Below, piece by piece: positions 1 to 9,500 of a stretch of 23,491 nucleotides of DNA; the first letter of the stretch is position 1, and every line of letters starts with the position of its first letter. Position numbers and translations under genes: made by a program. The DNA is from a virus. The stretch is taken from the IMG/VR virus record IMGVR_UViG_3300025769_000864, positions 1 to 23,491 of that record. One strand, 5' to 3'. Under the pieces are notes generated by a model. The model saw nothing but the letters and a program-made list of their open reading frames with translations, had not been told where the DNA came from and ran no database searches.

Positions 1-39
1 TTTACGACATCAACAGGTGTCCCGTGTACAGCACGTTAA
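1..39 (+). CDS. 3' end of an upstream gene (partial)
   Basis: Frame 1 is open from the window edge to a TAA at 37-39 and gives twelve residues (FTTSTGVPCTAR). A competing frame is open to a TAA at 45-47. I prefer frame 1 because 8 of its 12 codons end in A or T, as in the neighbouring genes, against 3 of 14 in the other frame. Too little is visible to name a product; by position it should be another virion or tail gene of the plus-strand arm. Confidence 0.45.
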   Translation, partial: FTTSTGVPCTAR

Positions 40-75
40 ACATTTAACTAACCACTTTATTATAGGAGAAAAATT

Positions 76-696
76 ATGTGGGCATTAGTAGAATCGGGAA
101 GTGTAACCCAAATTTACACAAGACCCAAAGCTATAACAGTGGGAGAAGTTAACTATCCTGCTAATATCTTTATGCTTTGGTCAGCTTCTGAACTAGAAGC
201 TATGGGGATTTATGAGGTCGTTATCGACAACACAAATCTAAAAAGTAACGAGTATTATATTAATACTAATCAAAGCTTTGACTTTGCAGATGGAGTTGTA
301 ACAGCTTCATACGGTGTGGCAACTGCTAAACCTTTAGATGATGTTCTATGGCAAGAAGGCGATGAAGATATGCCAGAAGGAACTTCTGTAGGTGATGTAA
401 AAACACCGGGAATCCGTCAAGGTCACAAAGATACTATCAACTCTCAAGCCGGTGGTACTTTACAAAGCACTGACTGGATGGTTGTTAGAGCTGCAGAAGG
501 TGGTACAGCAGTACCAAGCGATATAGCAACGTGGAGGGCTGCAGTGCGTACAAAGTCTAATGACATGTGTACAGCTATTGACGGTGCTGCAGACGTAGAT
601 GCTTTAGCAGCTTTATACGAGTACATAAATACAGGTACTGAAGAGTCTCCAGTGATGGAAAGACCTTTAGGTGAGTTTCCAATCTTAGGAGCATAA
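76..696 (+). CDS. Tail assembly chaperone-like / tail fibre accessory protein
   Basis: A 206-aa protein. Near residues 129-160 it carries the pattern L-x-x-T-D-W followed about 18 residues later by W-R-x-A-V-R, which resembles the short motif of the Phage_tail_APC family (tail assembly chaperones, where it reads roughly SDW...YRQALR). The N-terminal 50 residues (MWALVESG, YPANIF, WSASEL) look like an N-terminal module common in uncultured marine phage proteins. The ATG follows AGGAG at 64-68, eight bases away, which supports this start. It begins the visible plus-strand structural operon and is followed one base after its stop by the next gene. The virion role is inferred from motif and position. 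It could instead be a fibre-associated protein. Confidence 0.55.
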   Translation: MWALVESGSVTQIYTRPKAITVGEVNYPANIFMLWSASELEAMGIYEVVIDNTNLKSNEYYINTNQSFDFADGVVTASYGVATAKPLDDVLWQEGDEDMPEGTSVGDVKTPGIRQGHKDTINSQAGGTLQSTDWMVVRAAEGGTAVPSDIATWRAAVRTKSNDMCTAIDGAADVDALAALYEYINTGTEESPVMERPLGEFPILGA

Positions 697-697
697 C

Positions 698-940
698 ATG
701 GAACTATCAGCATATATCATTTGGAACATCTTTATAACGTTAGTCTTAGCCCCTATCTGGTTTCAGATTAGGCAGAACACTTCAGAGCTTAGAAGACAAG
801 ATATATTGCTGAACAAAACCCGTGAAGAGGTTGCAAAAGATTATGTAACCAAAGATGAGCTAAGAAACGATATGACCATCATTATGGAAAGAATGGATAA
901 AATCAGTGAAAAGCTTGACAAACTCTTTGAAGTTAAGTAA
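698..940 (+). CDS. Small membrane-anchored coiled-coil protein
   Basis: An 80-aa protein with one N-terminal hydrophobic segment (about residues 4-22, IIWNIFITLVLAPIWF) and then a charged helix with heptad-like spacing (residues 28-78, RMDKISEKLDKLFEV at the end). This single TM plus coiled coil layout resembles XhlA-like haemolysin/holin helpers and other small phage membrane proteins, but no family-specific residue settles it. The ATG has a good ribosome site (TTAGGAG) eight bases upstream. The stop codon at 938-940 lies inside a strong promoter candidate for the next gene. A lysis or ejection accessory role is possible but unproven. Confidence 0.7.
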   Translation: MELSAYIIWNIFITLVLAPIWFQIRQNTSELRRQDILLNKTREEVAKDYVTKDELRNDMTIIMERMDKISEKLDKLFEVK

Positions 941-943
941 AAT
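915..943 (+). promoter_or_regulatory. Sigma70-type promoter ahead of the large virion genes
   Basis: TTGACA at 915-920, a 17-base spacer, and TAAAAT at 938-943 (5 of 6 to TATAAT). The expected start is near 950, just before the AGGAAA ribosome site (about 952-957) and ATG 963. It overlaps the last codons of the 80-aa gene. It would make the large virion genes a separate transcription unit read by host RNA polymerase. Confidence 0.6.
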
Positions 944-962
944 AGGTATATAGGAAATAACT

Positions 963-3113
963 ATGTCAAAAAGAAGAAATAGAAAAAGAAGCGGTGGAAT
1001 AGCTAGAGAAGACTATAGAACTGGTGGTAGGGTTGGTTACCGTGAAGGTGATGCAGTAGAAGAAAGAAACCTTAGAGCTCAAACTATAGAACAAAATAGA
1101 GGTCGAGATGAGTTTGATCAAGTTAATAGACCTCCAGCACCTGCACCGACTCCTGCACCTACACCAGCTCCTACACCTGCTCCTACACCTGCACCGGGTG
1201 AAACTCCTGAACAAATGAATGCAAGATTAGAAGCTGATCGTGTTAGAGAATTAAAACAACCTGAACAAGAAGCAGAGTTTGGACAAGAACGTAGAGCTAG
1301 AATGATTGAGACTGGAAAAGAAGCTCAAGATATAGCTCAAGGTATTTTACCTGACAGCATTCCAACCATTCCTACTCCTGAAAAAATTAGTAGAAAAGGT
1401 ACAGAAATAACTCCTGAAAGAGCTCAAGAGTTACAAATGAAATCAACAAGAGAAGCTAAAGCTGCTACTGTTGGTGCTGTATCTCCCGAACAAGTTTCAA
1501 CAATTAAAGATGTTTCAGAAGCAGAGCAACCTAAACCTTTTGAAATTTCTACTATTGCTGCAGAAGATGTCGCTAAAGTTCCTGAAACTGCTGTAGTAGA
1601 AGCTGCTGCAGGAACAGTATCAGAAGAAATTGGAGAAACATTAGCTAAAGCTGCTGGTGTTAAAGATACTCCTAAAATTGAAGCTGCGGAAGTTGCGATA
1701 ATTCCGGGTGCTTTACAAGAAAGAGTTGTTGGAGTTATAAGTCCTGAAGCAAAAGCTCAAGCTGCTAAAGTAGCTGGTACGTCTCTTGCAAAAATTACTC
1801 GTGCTAAAAAACAATTAAGAAACGCAGGAGTAAGTGAAGAAGACATTATAGAACTTGGTAATGACCCTGAAGCTCTTGAAGCTAGGCTTACAGATTTTAC
1901 AGAAGAACAACGAGGAATTGTTGAAGGGCTTCCTGAAGAAGCTTTAGTATCTACACAAATAGATACATTATTAAATGGTATTGAAGAAGGAGAAGTTCCT
2001 GTTTGGGCTGCTCCTGCGGTTGCAAGTGTTGAAGCTATGTTAGCTCAACGTGGTATGTCAGCATCTACTGTAGGTAGAGATGCCTTGCTTAATGCTATCA
2101 TTACTTCAGCGTTACCTATAGCTCAAGCCAATGCTCAAGCTATTCAAACCAGTGTAACTCAACAAAAATCTATTGAAGCTACTGCTGCATTAAAAGATGC
2201 AGAAATGTCTCAACAAACTGCTTTATTTAATGCTCAAAATGTATTCCAACTGGACATGGCTCAGTTTAGTGCTGATCAACAAAGAGCTATAAACAACAGT
2301 AAGTTTTTACAAACTGCTAGTCTTCAAAATGCTACAATGGAACAGCAGGGTGTTTTACAAGATGCTGTTTTAATGTCACAAAGAAACTTAGCAGAAGCTG
2401 ATCAAAATACAAAGTTTGCAATTCAAAATGCTCAAGCATTTTTATCAATGGATTTACAAAACTTAAACAATCAGCAACAAGCAAATGTTTTGAAAGCTCA
2501 ACAAATACAACAAAGACTTTTAAGCAACCAAGCTGCATCAAATGCTGCATTACAATTTAATGCAACAAGTGAAAACCAAGTCAATCAATTTATGACAAGT
2601 ATTAAAGCTCAAACAGATCAGTTTAATGCACAACAAAATAATGCTATGAAGCAATTTAATACTACACAGATTAATGCTGCAGAAGCTAGAAGAGTTGCAA
2701 ATGAATTTGAAGCTGCTAAATTAGATGCACAAATGGCTACACAAATAGATCAATTTAATGCAGAAGTAGAAGCAAGAAGAGAACAGTTTAATATAACGAA
2801 TGCTACACAAATAGAACAATCTAATGTAGCATGGAGAAGACAAGCAAACACAGCAGAGACTGCAGCTTTAAATGCTGTAGCCCAACAAAATGCACAGAAT
2901 GCTTTTGGATTATCAACTGCTGCACAAAACTTTTTATGGCAAGAGCTTCGTGATGAAGCTGATTATACATTCAAACGTTGGGATAACGATGAACAACGTA
3001 AAGCTTCTTTAATGATTGCTGCATTAGGAAACGAAGGAGCTACAGCTAAAGAAAGTAACTGGAGTTCAAACTTAACAGCTATTACAAAATTAGTAGAAGG
3101 CTGGTTAGACTAG
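963..3113 (+). CDS. Large Ala/Gln-rich coiled-coil virion protein (probable internal/ejection protein)
   Basis: A 716-aa protein of unknown family. Residues 1-30 are basic (KRRNRKR) with a GGRVGYREGD motif of the kind seen in uncultured marine phage proteins. Residues 57-78 are a Pro-Ala-Thr repeat that looks like a flexible linker. Residues 80-350 are rich in Ala and Glu. About residues 370-650 form a long Gln/Asn/Ala helix with recurring QFNA or QFN elements, probably coiled coil. The C-terminus is more ordinary (WQELRDEADYTFKRW). It has no cysteine-rich site or enzyme motif. The gene follows a promoter candidate and an AGGAAA ribosome site. Position before the other large virion genes suggests a core or ejection protein comparable in role to T7 gp14/gp15, by analogy and not by sequence. 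Confidence 0.65.
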   Translation: MSKRRNRKRSGGIAREDYRTGGRVGYREGDAVEERNLRAQTIEQNRGRDEFDQVNRPPAPAPTPAPTPAPTPAPTPAPGETPEQMNARLEADRVRELKQPEQEAEFGQERRARMIETGKEAQDIAQGILPDSIPTIPTPEKISRKGTEITPERAQELQMKSTREAKAATVGAVSPEQVSTIKDVSEAEQPKPFEISTIAAEDVAKVPETAVVEAAAGTVSEEIGETLAKAAGVKDTPKIEAAEVAIIPGALQERVVGVISPEAKAQAAKVAGTSLAKITRAKKQLRNAGVSEEDIIELGNDPEALEARLTDFTEEQRGIVEGLPEEALVSTQIDTLLNGIEEGEVPVWAAPAVASVEAMLAQRGMSASTVGRDALLNAIITSALPIAQANAQAIQTSVTQQKSIEATAALKDAEMSQQTALFNAQNVFQLDMAQFSADQQRAINNSKFLQTASLQNATMEQQGVLQDAVLMSQRNLAEADQNTKFAIQNAQAFLSMDLQNLNNQQQANVLKAQQIQQRLLSNQAASNAALQFNATSENQVNQFMTSIKAQTDQFNAQQNNAMKQFNTTQINAAEARRVANEFEAAKLDAQMATQIDQFNAEVEARREQFNITNATQIEQSNVAWRRQANTAETAALNAVAQQNAQNAFGLSTAAQNFLWQELRDEADYTFKRWDNDEQRKASLMIAALGNEGATAKESNWSSNLTAITKLVEGWLD
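1131..1196 (+). repeat. Tandem Pro-Ala-Thr codon repeat
   Basis: About five copies of a roughly 12-base unit encode the tetrapeptide PTPA (residues 57-78 of the 716-aa protein). Copies differ at third positions (cct/cca, gca/gct), so this is not a fresh slippage product. It also creates an artificial Cys/Arg-rich reading frame on the other strand. Confidence 0.9.
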
Positions 3114-3121
3114 GAAATATT

Positions 3122-4111
3122 ATGGGTAAATTAAGAAAGATAGGTAAAAAAATTGCACGAGGTATTCGTAAGGTAGGTCGTAAACTTAAAAAAGGTTTAG
3201 GTAAAATAGCTAGAGCTTTTGGTAAGTTAGGTCCTATAGGAAGCCTTGCGTTATCTTTTATACTTCCGGGTGTAGGAACGTGGCTAACAACTGGACCAAT
3301 GGCTAGTTTTTTTCAACCAATATTTAATGGTATTTCAAAAGCTGGTAAGTTTTTAAAAGATGGTGTTGGTAGAGTATTTAATAAAGTTACTGATGTTATT
3401 GAAGCAGGTATGAATACAGTTAGTAAACCCTTTATGAAAGAAGGAGCTAGAGGAGCAGGTAGTGCTTTTAGAGATTTTGTAAGTGATGTTACTGGTGGTT
3501 TTGTTGAAAAGTCTACTGTTGGTGTAGAAGATGCTGCTACAAAATTAGGATTAAACCCTGAAGATACTTTAAAAGCTATTGAAGGTGGTTTAACTACAGC
3601 CGATGAAGTAAGAAAACAAGCCTATCCTGATTTATTTCCTGAAACAGATACAACTCCAATTATATCTTCACCTACTACTACAGATGAAAAATCAAGTTTA
3701 TTAGATGGTAAAAAGAAAGGGCAAACTACAAAAGAATTTATTAAAGGTAGTAAAGAATATTCAGCTTATAAAAAAATAGCACCAGTAAGTGCTTATGGAA
3801 CTGCATTAGAACAAAACGAAGCCGACATAGCTGCCTACAATGCAAGTCTTATAGAACAACAACAAGATTACTTTGGAGACTTTGGACAAAGCTTTTTACA
3901 AAGTGGAAGTAATCAAGGATTTGTAGGTCCAAGACAACAAAACTTTGTAGACGTAGAAAAGTTTACACAGTCTCCTGATATCGTAACAGATTATTTAAAA
4001 ACTGTTTATGGTACATCTATTGTAGGATCGTTTGATAATATGCAAGATAAAATTAGATTAGCACAACAAGCAAATCCATACGGGTTTCAACTTAGTGATA
4101 TACAGGTATAA
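3122..4111 (+). CDS. Virion protein with cationic N-terminus and membrane-like segment
   Basis: A 329-aa protein of unknown family. The first 36 residues hold 15 Lys/Arg in a repeating GKKIARGIRK pattern that would form a cationic amphipathic helix. A hydrophobic stretch follows (about 37-66, LGPIGSLALSFILPGVGTWL) with glycine and proline. The rest is polar, with a Gln-rich part near residues 240-275 (QQQDYFGDFGQSF). The combination suggests a protein that meets or crosses a membrane, or packs against DNA inside the head. AGGAAA lies seven bases before the ATG, and the preceding stop is eight bases away. Inferred to be a core/ejection protein from its place between other virion genes. Confidence 0.6.
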   Translation: MGKLRKIGKKIARGIRKVGRKLKKGLGKIARAFGKLGPIGSLALSFILPGVGTWLTTGPMASFFQPIFNGISKAGKFLKDGVGRVFNKVTDVIEAGMNTVSKPFMKEGARGAGSAFRDFVSDVTGGFVEKSTVGVEDAATKLGLNPEDTLKAIEGGLTTADEVRKQAYPDLFPETDTTPIISSPTTTDEKSSLLDGKKKGQTTKEFIKGSKEYSAYKKIAPVSAYGTALEQNEADIAAYNASLIEQQQDYFGDFGQSFLQSGSNQGFVGPRQQNFVDVEKFTQSPDIVTDYLKTVYGTSIVGSFDNMQDKIRLAQQANPYGFQLSDIQV

Positions 4112-4114
4112 AAT

Positions 4115-4738
4115 ATGAAAAATCCAAATGCAATAGCAGAAGAATCAAAACCTTTTTTATTTGATGCTCCTATTCCGGGACAGTCTTTAACAAATAATCC
4201 TGAACAAAAATATCCTTGGGAAGGACCACCTGAATTTACAGGTCAAAAACAACTAACAGAAAAAATATTTTTAGATTTATTAAAAGATGATAATTTAGAA
4301 AGTGTTTTAGAATTAATGTCTAACAAAATGCCAGTAATGGACATAGCACAAATGCTACTTATGACTGGTTTTAATAAAGGTAAAATGAATCCTGACATGA
4401 TGCTTACTCAACTTGAGCCTACTGCTTACATGTTACTAGCACTTGCTGAAAAAGCAGGAATAGACCCAGTACTTTCTAGAGACGATGATGTAGCTATTGA
4501 CGAAACAGATGAAAATATAGAAGAAGATGTAAGTTTTACAAACAACGTTAGAAATGCTGCAGGATCAAGAGCTAAATTTCAAGACATGAAACCGGCTAAT
4601 ATTAGTCCTGCTTCAGTAGGTACAGATATAAAAACTAAATTAGATAATTTAGATACAAGTAAAATTAGAGCAAGTATTTTACAAAAACAACAAACTAAAC
4701 CCGGTAAGGCTTTACTTGATAAACCAGAGGTAATATAA
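4115..4738 (+). CDS. Phage structural protein of unknown function (PGQSLT motif)
   Basis: A 207-aa protein. The N-terminal part has the pattern PIPGQSLTNNPEQ-x3-WEGPPEF (residues 19-40), which I recognise as recurring in structural proteins of marine phages, including cyanophages, without a settled function. Residues 45-115 are helical with several methionines. Residues 120-140 are strongly acidic (DDDVAIDETDENIEED), and the C-terminus is Lys/Gln-rich. It starts three bases after the previous stop with no obvious ribosome site, so translation is probably coupled. Probably a virion or head-associated protein, mainly from context. Confidence 0.55.
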   Translation: MKNPNAIAEESKPFLFDAPIPGQSLTNNPEQKYPWEGPPEFTGQKQLTEKIFLDLLKDDNLESVLELMSNKMPVMDIAQMLLMTGFNKGKMNPDMMLTQLEPTAYMLLALAEKAGIDPVLSRDDDVAIDETDENIEEDVSFTNNVRNAAGSRAKFQDMKPANISPASVGTDIKTKLDNLDTSKIRASILQKQQTKPGKALLDKPEVI

Positions 4739-4739
4739 A

Positions 4740-6584
4740 ATGGCAGACAACTTTAGCGATATAATGAAAAATTATAAAGACATGTCAGTCTCTGAGATTG
4801 GTACATCTTTATTACAACAAAAAGAAACAAGAGAAAAAAGAGCTGCGAAGGCTTCTAGAAAAAATCAAAGAGTTCAACAAGCTCTGGGTTTGCTTTTAGC
4901 TGGTCAATCTATTTTTAAAGGTGCTTATAAAAAAAGAGCTAAAGAATTAGAAGATGCTTATACTTTTGAGTTAGCAAATAATAAAACTCAATTTCAAGAA
5001 ATTAATAATGCTTCTTTATTAGTTCAACCTTTATATGAATGGAGTGAATCTGCGAAAGCTAATGGAGTTACATTTAAAACTGAAAAAGAAAAACTAGAAA
5101 ATTTTTATAGTAGCCCTGAGTTTGAAAGATTTACAGTTGCTATTAATCCTTATTCAGAACCAGCTATTAAACGTGGTCTTGGCACAAAATATGATACTTT
5201 AAAAACTAAAAATAGTTATGCAATTATACAAAGAGAACTAGCAAAATCTTACGCTGAAGAATATTTAAGAAATGATAAATATAAAACATTTGTAGGAACT
5301 TTAAAAAATTTATTTGGTGATCAAGACGGTATTGAATTATTTAAAAAAGGAATTAATTTAGATCATAATGAATTAAATGCAATAGAAAGAAAAAATTACG
5401 AAACTTTATTAAGTCAATATAATGATAGAGCAGGTCTTTTAAACGGAGTAAAAGATGTTTTTGCAAGAATGGGTGACAAAAATAAAAAAGAAGGATATCC
5501 TAATATTTTTAAACGTGTAACTTCTGCAGATTTATCAGGTGCTGAAATTTCTCAAGTTTTAGATGCAATGGATTTAAAAGGTTTTACTAATCAAGTAGTT
5601 AATAAACAACTCGTAGCTATGAATAATTCTTCAACACTTTGGAGAGATAAATTAGATTTACCAGAAAATCAAAGATTAAAAGAATATTTACCTCGACAAT
5701 TAGAAGGTTTAAATCAGTTAGTTCAAAGTGGAGACTATCCTTTATATGATGAAAGATTTTGGGTAACATATGGAAGTAGAGGAAGCGATAAAGAAAAAAC
5801 AGAATTTAATAAATCACAATATATTTCTATGGAAGATTTAGATGATTTACTTGATGATATTATGACAGATGCATCAAGATCATTTGAACGTCAAGCATTA
5901 GAACAAGACGGTGGAGCTTTATCTTTAGCTTTAAATCCTTTAAATGGAGATCAAACATTAATTAGAGCTATTTATAATTCTAATCATAAAGGCAGTGATA
6001 TGACCTATGATCAATATGTAGACCGATTAAAAGACGATACTTTTAGGGTTCAGTATGGTATGGTGTTAGCTGCAAAAGAAGGATTAAGTTATATTAAAGC
6101 TGGGTTTGGTTTAACCCCCGGAGGTTCTTTTATAGAAAGAGAGTCTTATTATCGACCTAAAGGTGAGGTTACTGAATTAGTTTATAATAGATACAAAGGT
6201 CCAGTTCCGGCTATGATTGGGGAACTAATTAACTCTCCTACGTTAGAAGGTGGAAAATATAAAGTTGATGACTCTTGGTCTCAATCATCAAAAGAACAAC
6301 AACAACTAGCTTTTATGGGTGAGTATTTAAAAATTAGAGCTTTACCAAATGTTTCTGAAACTGAAAAAGCTACACAATTAAATAATTTTTTTAAAAATAT
6401 ACCAATGCCTTTTGACTATAGTCGACAAGAATTTGAAGAAAGTAAAGAAATAATAAACTTTACTAAACAAGCTATGGGTGAACCAAAAGTACATTCTTCA
6501 TTTAGCAATAGATCAGACATGACAGCTCAAGAATTTTTTACAGATTTCTTTAAAAGCTTTGCTGGTCGTAACAGGAACGTTTAA
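4740..6584 (+). CDS. Internal virion / ejection-type protein, 614 aa
   Basis: A 614-aa protein with no recognisable enzyme motif. Residues 20-50 are basic and helical (KETREKRAAKASRKNQR), followed by a short hydrophobic patch (ALGLLLAGQSIF, about 48-59). The remaining sequence is mixed helical and polar with many aromatic residues. It lies between the 207-aa and the 1225-aa virion genes, separated by one and five bases. Size and order, with the second-largest gene before the largest and both before lysis genes, recall T7 gp15 before gp16. That comparison is positional. Coding is very AT-rich: the 60 bases at 5221-5280 contain 15 G or C. Confidence 0.6.
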   Translation: MADNFSDIMKNYKDMSVSEIGTSLLQQKETREKRAAKASRKNQRVQQALGLLLAGQSIFKGAYKKRAKELEDAYTFELANNKTQFQEINNASLLVQPLYEWSESAKANGVTFKTEKEKLENFYSSPEFERFTVAINPYSEPAIKRGLGTKYDTLKTKNSYAIIQRELAKSYAEEYLRNDKYKTFVGTLKNLFGDQDGIELFKKGINLDHNELNAIERKNYETLLSQYNDRAGLLNGVKDVFARMGDKNKKEGYPNIFKRVTSADLSGAEISQVLDAMDLKGFTNQVVNKQLVAMNNSSTLWRDKLDLPENQRLKEYLPRQLEGLNQLVQSGDYPLYDERFWVTYGSRGSDKEKTEFNKSQYISMEDLDDLLDDIMTDASRSFERQALEQDGGALSLALNPLNGDQTLIRAIYNSNHKGSDMTYDQYVDRLKDDTFRVQYGMVLAAKEGLSYIKAGFGLTPGGSFIERESYYRPKGEVTELVYNRYKGPVPAMIGELINSPTLEGGKYKVDDSWSQSSKEQQQLAFMGEYLKIRALPNVSETEKATQLNNFFKNIPMPFDYSRQEFEESKEIINFTKQAMGEPKVHSSFSNRSDMTAQEFFTDFFKSFAGRNRNV

Positions 6585-6589
6585 ATTTT

Positions 6590-9500
6590 ATGTCAACCGA
6601 ACTAGATTATTTAATCTCTAATCTTCAATTACAAAATGAATTAGAAGAAGAAGATAACTATCTTTCAGGTCCTCGTGTACCTTTACAAAACATTGAAGCT
6701 ACTAAAGATGCTGAAGGATATAGAGAACTAATTACTGATCCTTATAAAGCTGCTCCTTTACCTTCACAAGGTAAAAAGAAAACTTTAACTGAACTAGCAA
6801 ATGATGATGAGTTTTCTATGAGAGCAGAAAGATTTTTAGAAGGTGTGGGTCGCAACGAAGATATCTTTGAATACTTACGAGATGCTGACTATAGTTTAAC
6901 TGCAGCATTTAAACGTTCAATGGAAGTAGGAAGTTGGACTAACGAACAAAAAGAAGACTACGTTTATTTAACAAATGCTTTTCAAAATGCAGAAACTTCT
7001 GGGTTTATAGAGAGATTTAATGCTTTTAAAGATATTGGAATTGATCTTGTAAGTGATCCTCTAAATCTTCTTACAGCTTTTTTTCTTGTACCTACTGGTG
7101 GGCAATCTTTAACGACAAATGCTGCAGCTTCTCTTGCTACAAAACAAGGACTTAAAAAATTTACTAAAGCACAACTTCAAGATAAAACTTTACAAAAACA
7201 AATTTCTGATAAAGCTTTTAAAGAAGGAGTTAAAGAAACTGCGTTAATGGGTGCTTCTCAAGGATTAGTTTGGGGAGGTCTTCATAATTATTTTATACAA
7301 GATATAGATGTAGATTTAGGTTTACAAGGAGAAATTGATTTAACAAGTGCAGCAAAATCATCTCTTATGGGTGGAGCTGCTGGTGGAATTTTAGCTGGTG
7401 GACTTAGAGCTGGGATTGGTAAATTTAAAAAAGCTCCTGAAACTAATGAAAACATGCCTAAAGTTCTTAAAGAAAAAGAATACAAGTTTAGCAATGAACA
7501 AGCTATTGATGATGCTGGAGATATTAACCCTAGACAAAAAATAAATGAAGAGTCTGAGTTAGATAACTTTATTGGAAATAATACAGTTAATTGGTGGCTA
7601 TCAAGAACTATAGGTAAACCCGTTACAGAATTTTTAGGTTATGTTAAAAGTGCTCCTAGTTTAAAAAATTTATTAGCTTCGTTTAGATATGATTACGCAT
7701 ACGGAATTAGAAAAGGTAAAAAAGGTGTTCAAGAAATAACGTTAGTAGATGGTGAAAAAACCACTGAAACATTTGGAGAGTTTTTATCTAGAACAAATGG
7801 AGGACATCAGTTTGCACTAGCTAAAGCTTTTAATGTTTTATATAGAGTTGGTTGGAGAGCTAAAGTTTGGGACAAACAAAATAAACAAATAGGTTCTTTA
7901 CTTAGAGATGATACTTTAGAAGTTAGACAATTAAAAGGAGATAACTATAAAGTTTTTACAAAAGACGGTACAGACCTTTCAAAATTAAAAGAATATAAAT
8001 TATCTAATGGAAATGTAATTGACATAGATGATGCTGCCATTGAAGCTTTTATTGGAGCAAGAGTTGAGTTAAATAAAGCTTTTTCTAATGGACAAAAAGC
8101 TGGTATATTTTTAGCAGGTACTACAAAAGTTCAAAATTATTTACCTAGAGTATTTAACTATAGTGCTTTATCTAATAAAGCGAATAGAGCTAGGTTTGAA
8201 AAACAGCTTATTGAATCAGGACATGCTAATCCTATGAATGAAAAAGATGTAATTGAAATTGCTAGATTAGACGATGGTACAGTTATTAAAGGTAATCGTC
8301 TTGGAGATTTAGGAGTTGACTCTGAAACTTTTGGCATGAACTTTATTGAAAGAGCAAGTAATGGTAGGGTTAGAGAAGTAGCTGATGCAACTGCAGAAGA
8401 GTTATTATCTGCAAAACAATTAAAAGCTAATAAAATTGTACAGGATATGCTTGATAATAGATTTACTCCTTTAGAATTAAGATTAACAAGTAAAAAAGGT
8501 ACGACTGTAAGTGGTTATGTACAACCTAGAAGATTTACAAATCTTAAAGATAATGATATTGATTATGTTTTAGAAAATGATGTACAAACTTTATTAGAAG
8601 GTTATTTTACAAATATTTCTAGAGCAACAGCTAGAGCTAAATATTTTGGTAAGACAATTGGGGAAATAAGAACTAAAAAAATTGATCCTATTATTGATGA
8701 ATTAAGAGCTTCCGGTATGAGTATTCAAGATGCTAATGAAGTTGGTGATAATATTTATAAAATGATTGAAAGATTAACTGGCTTTGAAACTTATCAATCT
8801 TCTGTATTTAAAAACACTAAAGTTGGGTCTTATTTTTCTGATTGGGGTAAGCTTATACAGCAAATGGCTCACTTACCTTTAGCAACTCTTTCTAGTGTTA
8901 CCGAGCCTATTATTTTATTAAGTAGGGCTGGTCTTCCTGATGGATTAAATGCAGCAAAAGACCTTGGTAAAGCTATTAGAAAAGAAGGTAGTAGCGTAAT
9001 TGATCGAACTATTAAAGGATTACAACGTGGGGTTTTGCGTAAAAAAACTAAAGGTATTAAAGATTTAGATGATGAAACATGGCAAGAACTTTATAAAACT
9101 GGATTAGCATTAGAGCAGTCTGTTCTTGAAAGACTTGAAGGTTTAATGGGAGAAGGTATACAAAGTAATCTTGCAAAAAATTTACAACAAGGTTTTTTTA
9201 AAACTAATTTATTAACTCAATGGACTAAAGCAGTACAGTTAGCTTCATTTACAACAGGTAAAAGATTAATTACTAAAAATGCTAAGTTATTGTCAGAAGG
9301 TAAATTAAGTAAAAGCCAAACAGAATATTATACTAGACAGCTTAATGAGTTAGGTATACAAGCAGACGATGCTGTGAATTGGTATAAAAAATACAATGTT
9401 GATGGGGTTTTTGATTTTGACTCAGCTAAAACAGCTAGTTTTTATCAACAAGATTTAACAAGAGGAGCTAATAGATTTACCAAAGAAATTATTTTAAACC

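Noticed and set aside
1-75. A promoter upstream of the tail-chaperone-like gene
   Set aside because: A TATTATA-like stretch precedes the ribosome site, but no -35 resembling TTGACA stands at a proper distance.
966-1214. A Cys/Arg-rich minus-strand frame opposite the Pro-Ala-Thr repeat
   Set aside because: It is the mirror of a simple codon repeat and has no start context.
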